Shown: piece after piece, positions 1 to 7,020 of the stretch
How positions within the stretch are numbered: the stretch's first letter is position 1
How the letters are laid out: each line of letters starts with the position of its first letter
Source of the DNA: Bacillota bacterium
Lineage (GTDB): Bacteria; Bacillota; Bacilli; Alicyclobacillales; SLC66
Assembly: GCA_021821225.1 (NCBI GenBank)
Contig: JAKACR010000041.1
Span: 1-15,029 of the forward strand
Reading direction: 5' to 3'
DNA length: 15,029 nucleotides
The notes under the pieces: generated by a model
What the model saw: only the letters and a program-made list of their open reading frames with translations
Databases searched by the model: none
Told to the model about the DNA's origin: nothing
Position numbers and translations under genes: made by a program

Positions 1-115
1 CTTGAGGGTATCTCCCTTTTTCACTGTATAGACCAGCATTTTTCGCACCTCGCCCCGTGAATCGTGCCAACATCCTACGGGTATGCGCGAAGTCCGCGGC
101 TTATGCGCCCAGGGG

Positions 116-907
116 TCAGCCGTCGCTTTTTTCCGGGGCGCGGCGGTGGACCATGGTATGGACCGCCTGATCGACGGGGCGCATGATGATGTTATCGAGA
201 TTGACGTGCGATTTGCGCGTCACGGCGAACACAATCACGTCCGCCACGTCCTCCGGAGTGAGTGGAACGGCGCCCGCGTAGACGGCGCCCGCCTGCCGTT
301 CGTCACCCCGGAAACGCACGCGGCTGAAGTCCGTCTCGGTCATGCCGGGATCGATTTCCGTCACCCGGATGGGCAGGCCGAGCAATTCCTGCCGCAGCGC
401 GAGCGTGATGGCCCGCACGGCGAACTTGCTGCCGCAGTACACGGAGCCTCCCGCGTAGACCTCGTGCGCGGCTGTCGAGCCGATATTGACAATATGGCCG
501 CGGCCGCGCTCGATCATCCTTGGCAGCACGAGCCGCGTCACGCGCAGCAGGCCCATCACGTTGGTGTCGAGCATCTCCTGCCATTCATCCTCATCCGTCT
601 GTTCGGCGATCTTGGCGACGCCCCGCGCGAGCCCCGCGTTGTTCACGAGCACGTCGACGTGTCCCATGGCGGCCAGGGAGGCCTGCACGAAAGCGTCGAC
701 CGACGACCTGTCGCGCACGTCGAGGCAGGCGGAAAAGACGCGACGCCCTGTCTCGCGAACTGCACCGACGGTGTCCTCCAACAGCGCCTCGCGCCGTGCG
801 CCAACGATCAGGTCGTACCCTGCGTCCGCCAGGGCAAGGGCCGTTGCCCGTCCGATGCCGCCGCTTGCGCCGGTCACCAGCGCAATTTTCCTGCCGTGTC
901 CGTCCAT
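116..907 (-). CDS. SDR-family NADP-dependent oxidoreductase (YdfG-like)
   Basis: The 263-residue product is a classical short-chain dehydrogenase/reductase. Visible motifs are the Rossmann dinucleotide loop TGASGGIG near residue 13, the NNAG motif near residue 89, a catalytic Ser in NIGSTA, and the catalytic Tyr-Lys pair in VYCGSK (YxxxK). The C-terminal half (EIDPGMTETDFSRVRF, then LTPEDVADVI and HVNLDNI.MRPV) resembles the YdfG group, which oxidises serine, L-allo-threonine or 3-hydroxy acids with NADP; the actual substrate is not evident. A cytosolic enzyme is expected, as no signal peptide is seen. The ATG at 907 has GGGAGG upstream with a rather long gap of about 11 nt. It is transcribed divergently from the HisD-like gene, with about 125 bp between the starts. 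I see no clear terminator in the 115 bp after it. Confidence 0.92.
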   Translation of the reverse strand: MDGHGRKIALVTGASGGIGRATALALADAGYDLIVGARREALLEDTVGAVRETGRRVFSACLDVRDRSSVDAFVQASLAAMGHVDVLVNNAGLARGVAKIAEQTDEDEWQEMLDTNVMGLLRVTRLVLPRMIERGRGHIVNIGSTAAHEVYAGGSVYCGSKFAVRAITLALRQELLGLPIRVTEIDPGMTETDFSRVRFRGDERQAGAVYAGAVPLTPEDVADVIVFAVTRKSHVNLDNIIMRPVDQAVHTMVHRRAPEKSDG

Positions 908-1032
908 CTTTCAGTCAACCTCCCTTTGTGGCTGGCGTGGAAGCCGCCGCTGTGCGAAAGCAGATCCGTTCCGCTATTATGATACTGGGAGAGACGTGAT
1001 AAGCCAAATACCCCATGCGATGGAGGACCAAG

Positions 1033-2376
1033 ATGGACATAAAGCGCAGTGTGCAAGAAACAGGAGGTGCCGCTTTGGGGCGTGTGAATCGCTACGTTTG
1101 GAGCCGTACGACGGAAGAGGACAAGCGCAGGGTGATGCAGCGCGCCGCGGTGGACATCTCCGGACAGTTGCAGGTCGTGGAGCCGATTGTCCGGGATGTG
1201 CGCGAGCGCGGCGACGAGGCGCTCTTCGAGTATACGCTGCGGTTTGACGGAGTCGATATCCGCGGGCGGGGGATCGCGGTGTCGGAAGACGAGTTTGCCG
1301 CTGCGGAGGACTTGCTCGCGCCCGATGTGAAGGACGTACTGCGGTACGCCCACGGGAATATCCGCCGCTTTCACGAAGCGCAAAAGCCGGAGCCGATGTG
1401 GATGATGGAAGTGGACGAGGGGCTGATGGCTGGCGAGAAGGTGACGCCGATCGCCGACGTCGCCCTCTACGTGCCGCGCGGGAAAGGCAGCTTTCCTTCC
1501 GTCCTGCTCATGCTGGGGACGCCCGCAGTCGTGGCGGGGGTGCCGCGCATCGCCGTCTATACGCCGCCCAATGAACAGGGCGGGGTCGATCCTGCCATTT
1601 TGTTTGTCGCGCGGATGCTCGGCATTGCGGAGATCTACCGTGTCGGGGGATCGCAGGCCGTGGCGGCGGCCGCGTTCGGCACGGAGAGCATCGCACGGTC
1701 GAGCAAGATCATTGGCCCGGGCAATCCGTACGTCACGGCGGCAAAGCGGCTGCTTGCGGGCGACATTGACCCCGGAGTGCCTGCGGGGCCAAGCGAAGCC
1801 GTGATCCTGTGCGATTCGCGCGCCGATCCGAAAAAGGCGGCGCTTGATCTCATGATCGAGGCGGAACACGGGCCGGACAGCGCGGCCCTGCTCGTGACGC
1901 ACGACAGCGCACTGGCGGACGCGGTCGAGGCGCAACTCGGCGCGTTTGTGGAAGAGATCGTAAACCCTGTGCGCAAGTCGTTCGTGGAGACCGTCCTTCA
2001 GGGGTACGGCGGCATCATTCTGACCGAAAGCCTGGAGGATTCGATCCGCTTTGTCAATGAGTACGCGCCTGAGCACATGGAGGTAATGACGGCGGACCCG
2101 TTTGGCGTACTGCCGCGCATCGAGCACGCGGGCGAGATCCTGCTTGGCGACGACACGCCGATCACGCTGTGCAATTTCCTGCTCGGGCCAAACGCCATCC
2201 TGCCGACTGGGCGATGGGCGCGTTCCGTTTCGGCGGTGTCGATCCACGATTTCATGAAACGGTCGTCGATCGGGTACGCGACGGCTGCGGGGTTCGCCCG
2301 CGTGCGGGAGCGCGCCGCGCTGTTTGCGGATATTGAGGGCTTTGAGACACACGCCAGGGCGGTGAGAGAACGATGA
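1033..2376 (+). CDS. Histidinol dehydrogenase family protein (HisD-like, altered zinc site)
   Basis: The 447-residue product matches HisD along its length: GPGNPYVTAAKRL near residue 228, AGPSEA near 251, EAEHGPDS at 276-283, APEHMEV near 345, and a C-terminal EGFETHARAV. HisD oxidises L-histidinol to L-histidine with two NAD. By a consistent alignment to the E. coli enzyme, the catalytic Glu-His pair (E347-H348) and two zinc ligands (H279, H440) are kept. Zinc ligand Gln259 is Glu276, Asp360 is Asn381, and His367 is Ala388. It may therefore be a HisD paralogue acting on another alcohol. I chose ATG 1033 because GGAGG lies 6 nt upstream; an in-frame ATG at 1015 lacks such a site. A possible weak -10 (TATTATGAT) lies at 975-983. 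The stop overlaps the next start (ATGA), implying translational coupling. Confidence 0.85.
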   Translation: MDIKRSVQETGGAALGRVNRYVWSRTTEEDKRRVMQRAAVDISGQLQVVEPIVRDVRERGDEALFEYTLRFDGVDIRGRGIAVSEDEFAAAEDLLAPDVKDVLRYAHGNIRRFHEAQKPEPMWMMEVDEGLMAGEKVTPIADVALYVPRGKGSFPSVLLMLGTPAVVAGVPRIAVYTPPNEQGGVDPAILFVARMLGIAEIYRVGGSQAVAAAAFGTESIARSSKIIGPGNPYVTAAKRLLAGDIDPGVPAGPSEAVILCDSRADPKKAALDLMIEAEHGPDSAALLVTHDSALADAVEAQLGAFVEEIVNPVRKSFVETVLQGYGGIILTESLEDSIRFVNEYAPEHMEVMTADPFGVLPRIEHAGEILLGDDTPITLCNFLLGPNAILPTGRWARSVSAVSIHDFMKRSSIGYATAAGFARVRERAALFADIEGFETHARAVRER

Positions 2377-3023
2377 GCGGGACACAGGGCAACCAGGTGC
2401 GGGTCGTGCGCACCACCAGCGAATCAGAAGTGGAAGTCTTGCTGGACCGCAATGCGCGCGATCCGGACGCCAAGCGCAAGCTGCAGACGCCGCTGCCTTT
2501 TTTCAATCACATGCTGGAGCATGTCGCGTGGCGCGGCCAGATGAACATTGATCTGACTGTGCGCCTCGACCACTTTGACCTTGCGCACCTCGTCACGGAG
2601 GACGTGGGAATCACGCTCGGGCGCGCGGTCAAGGAGTACGTCGAGCAAAATGCGGCGGCGGGCATCGTCGGTTACGGCGCGGCGTACGGGGTGATCGACG
2701 AGGCTTTGACACGGGTCGTGGTGTCGTTCGAAAACCGCGCGCACCTCGATTTCACCCGCGGCGCGGTGCAATTGCCCGAGCAGATGGAGGGCATGAACAG
2801 CGAAGACCTGGTGGCTTTCCTCGAGGGTTTCGTGCAGGGCGCGCAGTGCACGCTGCACGTCGATCTGCTCAAGGGCCGCACCGGACACGGGCACCACATC
2901 TGGGAATCGGTCTTCCGCGGACTCGGCATGGCACTCTATGAGGCGCTCGCCGAGCGCCCGTGGCGGGCCAACATGACGGCAGGCGTGGCCGGCGGCATCG
3001 GCGTCCGCGTGGAACAGCGATGA
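2373..3023 (+). CDS. Imidazoleglycerol-phosphate dehydratase family protein (HisB-like, divergent)
   Basis: The 216-residue product is recognisably of the IGP dehydratase family: FFNHMLEH at 43-50, TEDVGITLGRA at 75-85, DEALTR at 109-114, TLHVDLL at 160-166 and GHHIWESVF at 173-181. The usual role is Mn-dependent dehydration of imidazoleglycerol phosphate in histidine synthesis. The first conserved HHTVED motif here reads HLVTED (72-77), so one of the two paired metal-binding histidines is Leu73. The usual ARHG reads AWRG (52-55). The second HH..E site (H174, H175, E178) is intact. It is slightly longer than the usual 190-200 residues. It starts inside the stop of the HisD-like gene and ends inside the start of the HAD gene. 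Family membership is firm; true IGP dehydratase activity is uncertain because of the changed residues. Confidence 0.82.
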   Translation: MSGTQGNQVRVVRTTSESEVEVLLDRNARDPDAKRKLQTPLPFFNHMLEHVAWRGQMNIDLTVRLDHFDLAHLVTEDVGITLGRAVKEYVEQNAAAGIVGYGAAYGVIDEALTRVVVSFENRAHLDFTRGAVQLPEQMEGMNSEDLVAFLEGFVQGAQCTLHVDLLKGRTGHGHHIWESVFRGLGMALYEALAERPWRANMTAGVAGGIGVRVEQR

Positions 3024-4087
3024 GCGGGCGCGCGTTCGATCTGCTGGTGTTCGATCTCGACGGCGTCATCCTGTCGGAGGAAGGGTATCTGGACGCGGCG
3101 GCGCTGACCGCTGCGTCCTTTGCGAAACGGCTGGGGACGGCGTGGCCGGCCGGTCTCGCCGACCCGGAAGATGTGGTGTCCGGGGCGGAAGCGGCGGCGC
3201 TGCGCGGGCGCTTCCTGCCTGCGTCGCTCGTGCAGGAACTGCGGGCGCGGGCGGTGAACAGCAACTGGGACAAGGCGCTGGCCGCGGTGTTGCTGTTCAC
3301 GCTGCTGCGCCGGCAGGCGGGGGCGGACGAGGTTGGCGTGGCCGGGGAACAGGCGGCCGCGCTGCTGGGGCGATACGGCGAGACAGGGAAGGACCTGCTG
3401 GATCTGTTGCTGGCGCAGGCCGCTGAAGCGGCGCTGGAGGCTGTGGAGGCAGTGGAGGCAGTGGAGGCGGACGGGCCAGCGCGGACGACAGTGCGGCGGT
3501 TTCGCGAGGGCGACGGTCGGGCGGCTGGCGGGAGTGGTCTGGCGTTGCGCGGACTTGTGGTGGACCGCTTCCAGGCGTACTTTCTTGGCGACACCCGTGC
3601 GCGCACCAGTTGGTTGCGCGCGGGACTTGCGGCGCACGAACGGTGCATGACGGACTGCGCTGCGCTGCGTGCGGCGTTGGAGCGGCTTCGCGCCTACGGC
3701 TACGTGCTCGGCGTCGGAACGGGCCGTCCGCGCGCCGAAGCGCAGCGGGCCCTGCAGACGCTCGGACTGTGGACGCTGTTTGACGAGAGCCGGACCGTAA
3801 CGATTGACGAAGTGAGACAGGAAGAGGAGCGAACGGGCGCGCCGGAAGGCGCCTTTGCCAAACCGCACCCGTTCACGTTCACGGCAGCGGCCAAGGGAGT
3901 GGCGTCGGCCCGCGTGCTTGTCGTCGGGGACTCTCCGGCGGATCTGCTCGCGGCGCGCGCCGCCGGACTGCGGTTTGTCGGCATCGGACGGCGCGACCGC
4001 TTTTTGCATCCCGAATACGCTGAGGTCTACCTCCCGGCGGCGACCGATCTAGCCGACTGGCTGGCTGAAACGCGACAATCCAAATAA
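3020..4087 (+). CDS. HAD-superfamily hydrolase, subfamily I-like, with large cap
   Basis: The 355-residue product has all four HAD motifs: motif I DLDGV near residue 11 (nucleophile Asp plus acid/base Asp), motif II Thr in GVGTGRP near 234, motif III Lys in AKPHPF, and motif IV VGDSPADL. The roughly 200 helical residues between motifs I and II form an unusually large C1-type cap, within which lie a NSNWDKA segment and an Ala/Glu/Val-rich stretch. It is expected to be a cytosolic phosphatase or phosphohydrolase; the substrate is unknown. Its ATG overlaps the stop of the HisB-like gene, so the three genes form a coupled operon. A phosphatase fits next to a phosphate-bearing HisB substrate, but it does not look like the short HisN-type (subfamily III) histidinol phosphatase. 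Using the more upstream in-frame start would overlap HisB by about 60 bp and is unlikely. Confidence 0.85.
   Translation: MSGRAFDLLVFDLDGVILSEEGYLDAAALTAASFAKRLGTAWPAGLADPEDVVSGAEAAALRGRFLPASLVQELRARAVNSNWDKALAAVLLFTLLRRQAGADEVGVAGEQAAALLGRYGETGKDLLDLLLAQAAEAALEAVEAVEAVEADGPARTTVRRFREGDGRAAGGSGLALRGLVVDRFQAYFLGDTRARTSWLRAGLAAHERCMTDCAALRAALERLRAYGYVLGVGTGRPRAEAQRALQTLGLWTLFDESRTVTIDEVRQEEERTGAPEGAFAKPHPFTFTAAAKGVASARVLVVGDSPADLLAARAAGLRFVGIGRRDRFLHPEYAEVYLPAATDLADWLAETRQSK
3443..3469 (+). repeat. 9-bp tandem repeat inside the HAD gene
   Basis: Three copies of GTGGAGGCA (the last ending in G) are head to tail and encode repeated Val-Glu-Ala units in the cap region. The unit is a multiple of three, so copy-number change would keep the frame. 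Confidence 0.85.
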
Positions 4088-4165
4088 TTGAATGCGGCCC
4101 AGGTTGTTCTGCGGATCGAACTTGATCGTCCATCCCCCCGATAGGCTTCATCCATCCCGGCGATA

Positions 4166-4385
4166 CTACCCGGAAAATGCGAGCTCACCTGTGCCGCGCC
4201 ATCTGCGGCGCCCGATTGAGTCGCATTTTCATGATTCGCTGGCGTGCGGTTGCGCCACACATGGCGGTCTACCCGGAAAATGCGAGCTCACCTGTACCGC
4301 GCCATCTGCGGCGCCCGATTGAGTCGCATTTTCATGATTCGCTGGCGTGCGGTTGCGCCACACATGGCGGTCTACCCGGAAAATA
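4166..4385. repeat. 103-bp tandem repeat (two full copies plus a 14-bp partial)
   Basis: Copy 1 spans 4166-4268 and copy 2 spans 4269-4371; they differ at a single base (GTGCCG versus GTACCG). A third copy breaks off after CTACCCGGAAAAT at 4372-4384. Each unit holds a nested palindrome. In copy 1 the outer arms are 4173-4187 (GAAAATGCGAgCTCA, one bulged base) and 4217-4230 (TGAGTCGCATTTTC), and the inner stem is GCGCC/GGCGC at 4196-4200 and 4207-4211. Copy 2 has the same structure shifted by 103. A degenerate relative lies at 9182-9240, which suggests an interspersed family resembling REP/BIME or small non-autonomous elements. No transposase is present nearby. Confidence 0.9.
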
Positions 4386-4405
4386 GGTCTGGTCTGTGCC
4401 AGTCT

Positions 4406-4477
4406 CCCGTATCCCTTTGCTCCTGCTCAGACGGCGCGGCTGCGCCGCGAAACTCGCGACGAGCAAAGGGACACGGG
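4406..4477. repeat. Long inverted repeat with inner GC hairpin
   Basis: The arms CCCGTATCCCTTTGCTC (4406-4422) and GAGCAAAGGGACACGGG (4461-4477) are complementary over 16 of 17 positions. The 38-nt centre holds a second hairpin, CGGCGC/GCGCCG at 4432-4437 and 4442-4447, with a 4-nt loop. There is no T-run on either side, so it is not a standard terminator. It may be a second type of palindromic repeat or a structured RNA. Confidence 0.8.
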
Positions 4478-4523
4478 CGACCCAGCGAGTCTTCGTCCTG
4501 CCGCTGGCGCACGGCTGGCGCAC

Positions 4524-4562
4524 CGCCGCATCGGCGTGCGGGCGTGCGGGCGTGATGCGGCG
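4524..4562. repeat. 9-bp perfect inverted repeat
   Basis: CGCCGCATC (4524-4532) and GATGCGGCG (4554-4562) are perfect complements. They flank a loop with two copies of GCGTGCGG. It could form a hairpin in DNA or RNA; no function can be assigned. Confidence 0.65.
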
Positions 4563-4715
4563 AATTTTCATCCTCCGCTCCCGGCGCGTCCGCGCCATGG
4601 GGGTCCACCGGGTGGGAATCTCGCCCGCCGGGCTTGTAACCAATCAGTGGGTTGAAGCGTCTGTACTGTAGAATCCCGCGTCAAAGAGTCCGGAGGACTT
4701 TACCGCATGTCCCAC

Positions 4716-4767
4716 TGGGGAACTGTGACTGTGCACCTGCCCTGATTTGGGCGGTCACAGTTCCCCA
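4716..4767. repeat. Perfect 14-bp inverted repeat overlapping a 12-codon ORF
   Basis: TGGGGAACTGTGAC (4716-4729) and GTCACAGTTCCCCA (4754-4767) are perfect complements around a 24-nt centre that itself holds GCCC/GGGC. The left arm lies within a tiny ORF (4707-4745, MSHWGTVTVHLP) that has GGAGG at 4692-4696, 10 nt before its ATG. The structure sits about 50 bp upstream of the lipoprotein start. It could be a leader-peptide/attenuator arrangement, an operator, or the leftover ends of an insertion element. No T-run follows, so a plain terminator is unlikely. Confidence 0.75.
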
Positions 4768-4817
4768 TGGAGGCAGCCGGGAATGCGGATCGATCAGGAA
4801 CAGAGGTGGATCTGGCA

Positions 4818-6935
4818 GTGAATCACAGAACATTCCATTGGGCCGTGTTGCCGATCGTGGTCGCGGTTTCTTGCGCGGTCTCCGGTTGCGCTCCGCGAAC
4901 CGCGTCATCCGCGCAGTCCGGGGCGGGCCAAAGTCCGACAACACCACTGCGCCATGCGGATTCATCCGCCATTCGTACGTCCCTGCTTCCGGCCAATACG
5001 ACTCCGCCTGGCCTGTCGTTTGGATCCGTTGATTTTATCAACGCACGCGACGGATGGGTGACGGGCGCCGTCATGTCACCGCAACGCGCAGACACCGGAA
5101 ACACGATCTGGCGTACAACGGACGGCGGCAAGTCGTGGGTGAAGTCGCCGGCTCCGGCCAATATACTCGCTCTTCACTTCCTCACTCCCCAAGTCGGGTT
5201 TGCGATTGTCCAGGTGAACTTCGATCCCCGGACTGGGAGCTATAAAACGCATGAATTGCTGCACACGAAGGATGGCGGGCTCTCATGGGCGGTGTCCATA
5301 GAAGCGACCCAGACACCCGGCTTATTTCCCCAGTCGGACACCCTGTCATTTCCCGACGCTGCCCACGGGTTTGCGAAACTGGGCTCGTCCCTCTATGCCA
5401 CATCCGACGGAGGAACTCGCTGGGTTAGGCTCGCAGCGCCACAGGCCCACTTTGCGCTGCAAAGCATGACATTCGTAAGCTCGGACAGGGGCTGGGTCAT
5501 CGGCACGGTGCCAGGACCAAAGTCGGCCAGGACGGGCGCGACACCGACCGCTCTTGAAGTGTTTGCCTCGACAAATGGCGGCCGGACCTGGACTTTGCAG
5601 TACAAGCAAACCTCCGCTTACCCTGTCTTCCAGTCCGTCAGTCTATCTTTCGCAAACGCCAGCGACGGCTGGTTCCTCTATCAACGGACGGACAATATGG
5701 ACAGCGTGCTCGTTCACACGACCGACGGAGGGAAACACTGGGTGACAGAACAGCCCAGGCTGTTTGAATCGCGGTTTATGCCGAGACCGATTCAGTTCAT
5801 CTCGTCCACCGTCGGCTGGGTGCCCGTCAGCTCGGGAGCCGCTCCCTTTCCGGGACTCATTGCCATCACAAACAACGGCGGCCGCACATTTCATACCGTG
5901 AGCAATAATAACTGGAACATTTGGAGTGTTGATCTCGTCTCGTCGCACGACGGTTGGGCCATCGGCCAGTATGATGGGAATGCCGCGAACTACCTGCTTC
6001 ATACGACAAATGGAGGACGCAGCTTTGCTCAAGTGCTGCCGACGCCCTATCCTCTGGCGCAGACCCAGTTTGTCAATGACAAAACGGGTTTTGGCGTGGG
6101 TTCACTGTCCGATCCGAGTGTGTTGCTGCGCAGCAATAACAGCGGCGCGACATGGACGAAGAGCGGATCCCTTCCGTATCCTGCACAGCATGAAATTAAC
6201 GGTATGGCGTTTGTGACGCCTTCCATCGGCTTTGATCTCGTCATGCCTGCCTACTCCTATCAGCCAGGCGCCAAACCGACGCTCTTTCGGACGGATAACG
6301 CGGGAGTCTCGTGGACGAAGTCCATCAGCCGCTTTGCCATGCCCAATAAAAAAATGACGTTAAACGGCAACTACCTCCGCTTCTGGCCAAACGGCCAGGC
6401 CGTTGCGGAGGTTGAGAATTTTCCGTCGATTGTCATCTTGCGCTCCAACAACTGGGGACGCACATGGACGCCCTATGCCTCTCTGCCCGTGAAGGGAGGC
6501 GGCTCATCCGCAGTCCAGTTTGCCGCGCCTGACCAAGGCTACGCGCTCGTCACCCTGGGGAATTACACCAATCTCTACGGGATCCGGAACGTGGAGGGAA
6601 AGGGTGTATTCCGTCTGGATTACGGCTTCAACGGCACGACGTCCGCCGTAACGCTGGCGGCGTCTCCGCGCTCTGTGCTGGCTGTGGTCGCCGAACACCC
6701 GGACACGATGCACCCCGGGCTCATCTCTGTGTCTTCCGTCAACGGCGGGGACACGTGGAGCAAGTACGCGGCAACGCCACCTCTTGCGCAGTTTATCGCC
6801 AGTTATCCCTACACGGCGATGAGCGCGGTCGGCCACACCGTCTGGTGGTCGACGGTCAACGGGCTGCTGTACTCCTCTGACTTTGGGCGCACCTGGCGCG
6901 GCATCGTCAACGATCCGTCCGGCGAAGTTCAGTGA
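4818..6935 (+). CDS. Lipoprotein with BNR/Asp-box (Ycf48-like) beta-propeller repeats
   Basis: The 705-residue product starts at GTG 4818, with AGAGGTGG 8 nt upstream; this start places a signal peptide correctly at the N terminus. The peptide has a hydrophobic core (residues 9-22) and lipobox VSGC with Cys24, predicting a lipid-anchored extracytoplasmic protein. The rest holds about twelve Asp-box-like repeats, such as TTDGGKSW, TKDGGLSW, TSDGGTRW, STNGGRTW, TTDGGKHW and SNNWGRTW, often paired with a preceding DGW or GF segment. This is typical of BNR, sialidase-like or Ycf48-type propellers. No enzymatic residues can be recognised, and a binding or scaffold role at the cell surface is an inference. 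The upstream in-frame ATG at 4767 would put about 17 extra residues before the signal and is less likely. The next gene encodes the same repeat class. Confidence 0.88.
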   Translation: MNHRTFHWAVLPIVVAVSCAVSGCAPRTASSAQSGAGQSPTTPLRHADSSAIRTSLLPANTTPPGLSFGSVDFINARDGWVTGAVMSPQRADTGNTIWRTTDGGKSWVKSPAPANILALHFLTPQVGFAIVQVNFDPRTGSYKTHELLHTKDGGLSWAVSIEATQTPGLFPQSDTLSFPDAAHGFAKLGSSLYATSDGGTRWVRLAAPQAHFALQSMTFVSSDRGWVIGTVPGPKSARTGATPTALEVFASTNGGRTWTLQYKQTSAYPVFQSVSLSFANASDGWFLYQRTDNMDSVLVHTTDGGKHWVTEQPRLFESRFMPRPIQFISSTVGWVPVSSGAAPFPGLIAITNNGGRTFHTVSNNNWNIWSVDLVSSHDGWAIGQYDGNAANYLLHTTNGGRSFAQVLPTPYPLAQTQFVNDKTGFGVGSLSDPSVLLRSNNSGATWTKSGSLPYPAQHEINGMAFVTPSIGFDLVMPAYSYQPGAKPTLFRTDNAGVSWTKSISRFAMPNKKMTLNGNYLRFWPNGQAVAEVENFPSIVILRSNNWGRTWTPYASLPVKGGGSSAVQFAAPDQGYALVTLGNYTNLYGIRNVEGKGVFRLDYGFNGTTSAVTLAASPRSVLAVVAEHPDTMHPGLISVSSVNGGDTWSKYAATPPLAQFIASYPYTAMSAVGHTVWWSTVNGLLYSSDFGRTWRGIVNDPSGEVQ

Positions 6936-7020
6936 AAAAAGGGGGCGCGCGTGAAACCTCGGGAGCTTCTGCTGCGTCTAATACGATAGATTGTGTTTGA
7001 CACACTGGGGAGGGAGAGTC

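Larger units (their letters stand above)
4088..4817. other. Non-coding palindrome-rich intergenic region
   Basis: This 730-bp gap between the HAD gene and the lipoprotein gene holds no convincing gene. Overlapping short ORFs exist in several frames, but they follow the repeats and have no homology I recognise. It contains a 103-bp tandem repeat, three other inverted repeats (4406-4477, 4524-4562, 4716-4767) and an 8-bp direct repeat near 4534-4549. I see no simple GC-hairpin plus T-run terminator directly after the HAD stop. Confidence 0.75.

Noticed and set aside
874..2385. 503-codon open frame on the minus strand opposite the HisD-like gene
   Set aside because: It is a shadow frame of a clear HisD-family gene; its Arg/His-rich product has no family character and no start signal.
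4166..4385. CRISPR array
   Set aside because: The 103-bp units are joined without unique spacers, and no cas genes are present.
4177..4655. Several short plus-strand ORFs across the repeat region
   Set aside because: They repeat the same peptide because of the tandem DNA repeat, overlap in different frames, and lack ribosome sites and recognisable homology.
4652..4674. TTGAAG and TAGAAT as a promoter for the lipoprotein gene
   Set aside because: The spacer is only 11 bp, too short for sigma-A.
6997..7002. TTGACA as the -35 of the second propeller gene
   Set aside because: It lies only 18 bp before the start codon, leaving no room for a -10 and leader.
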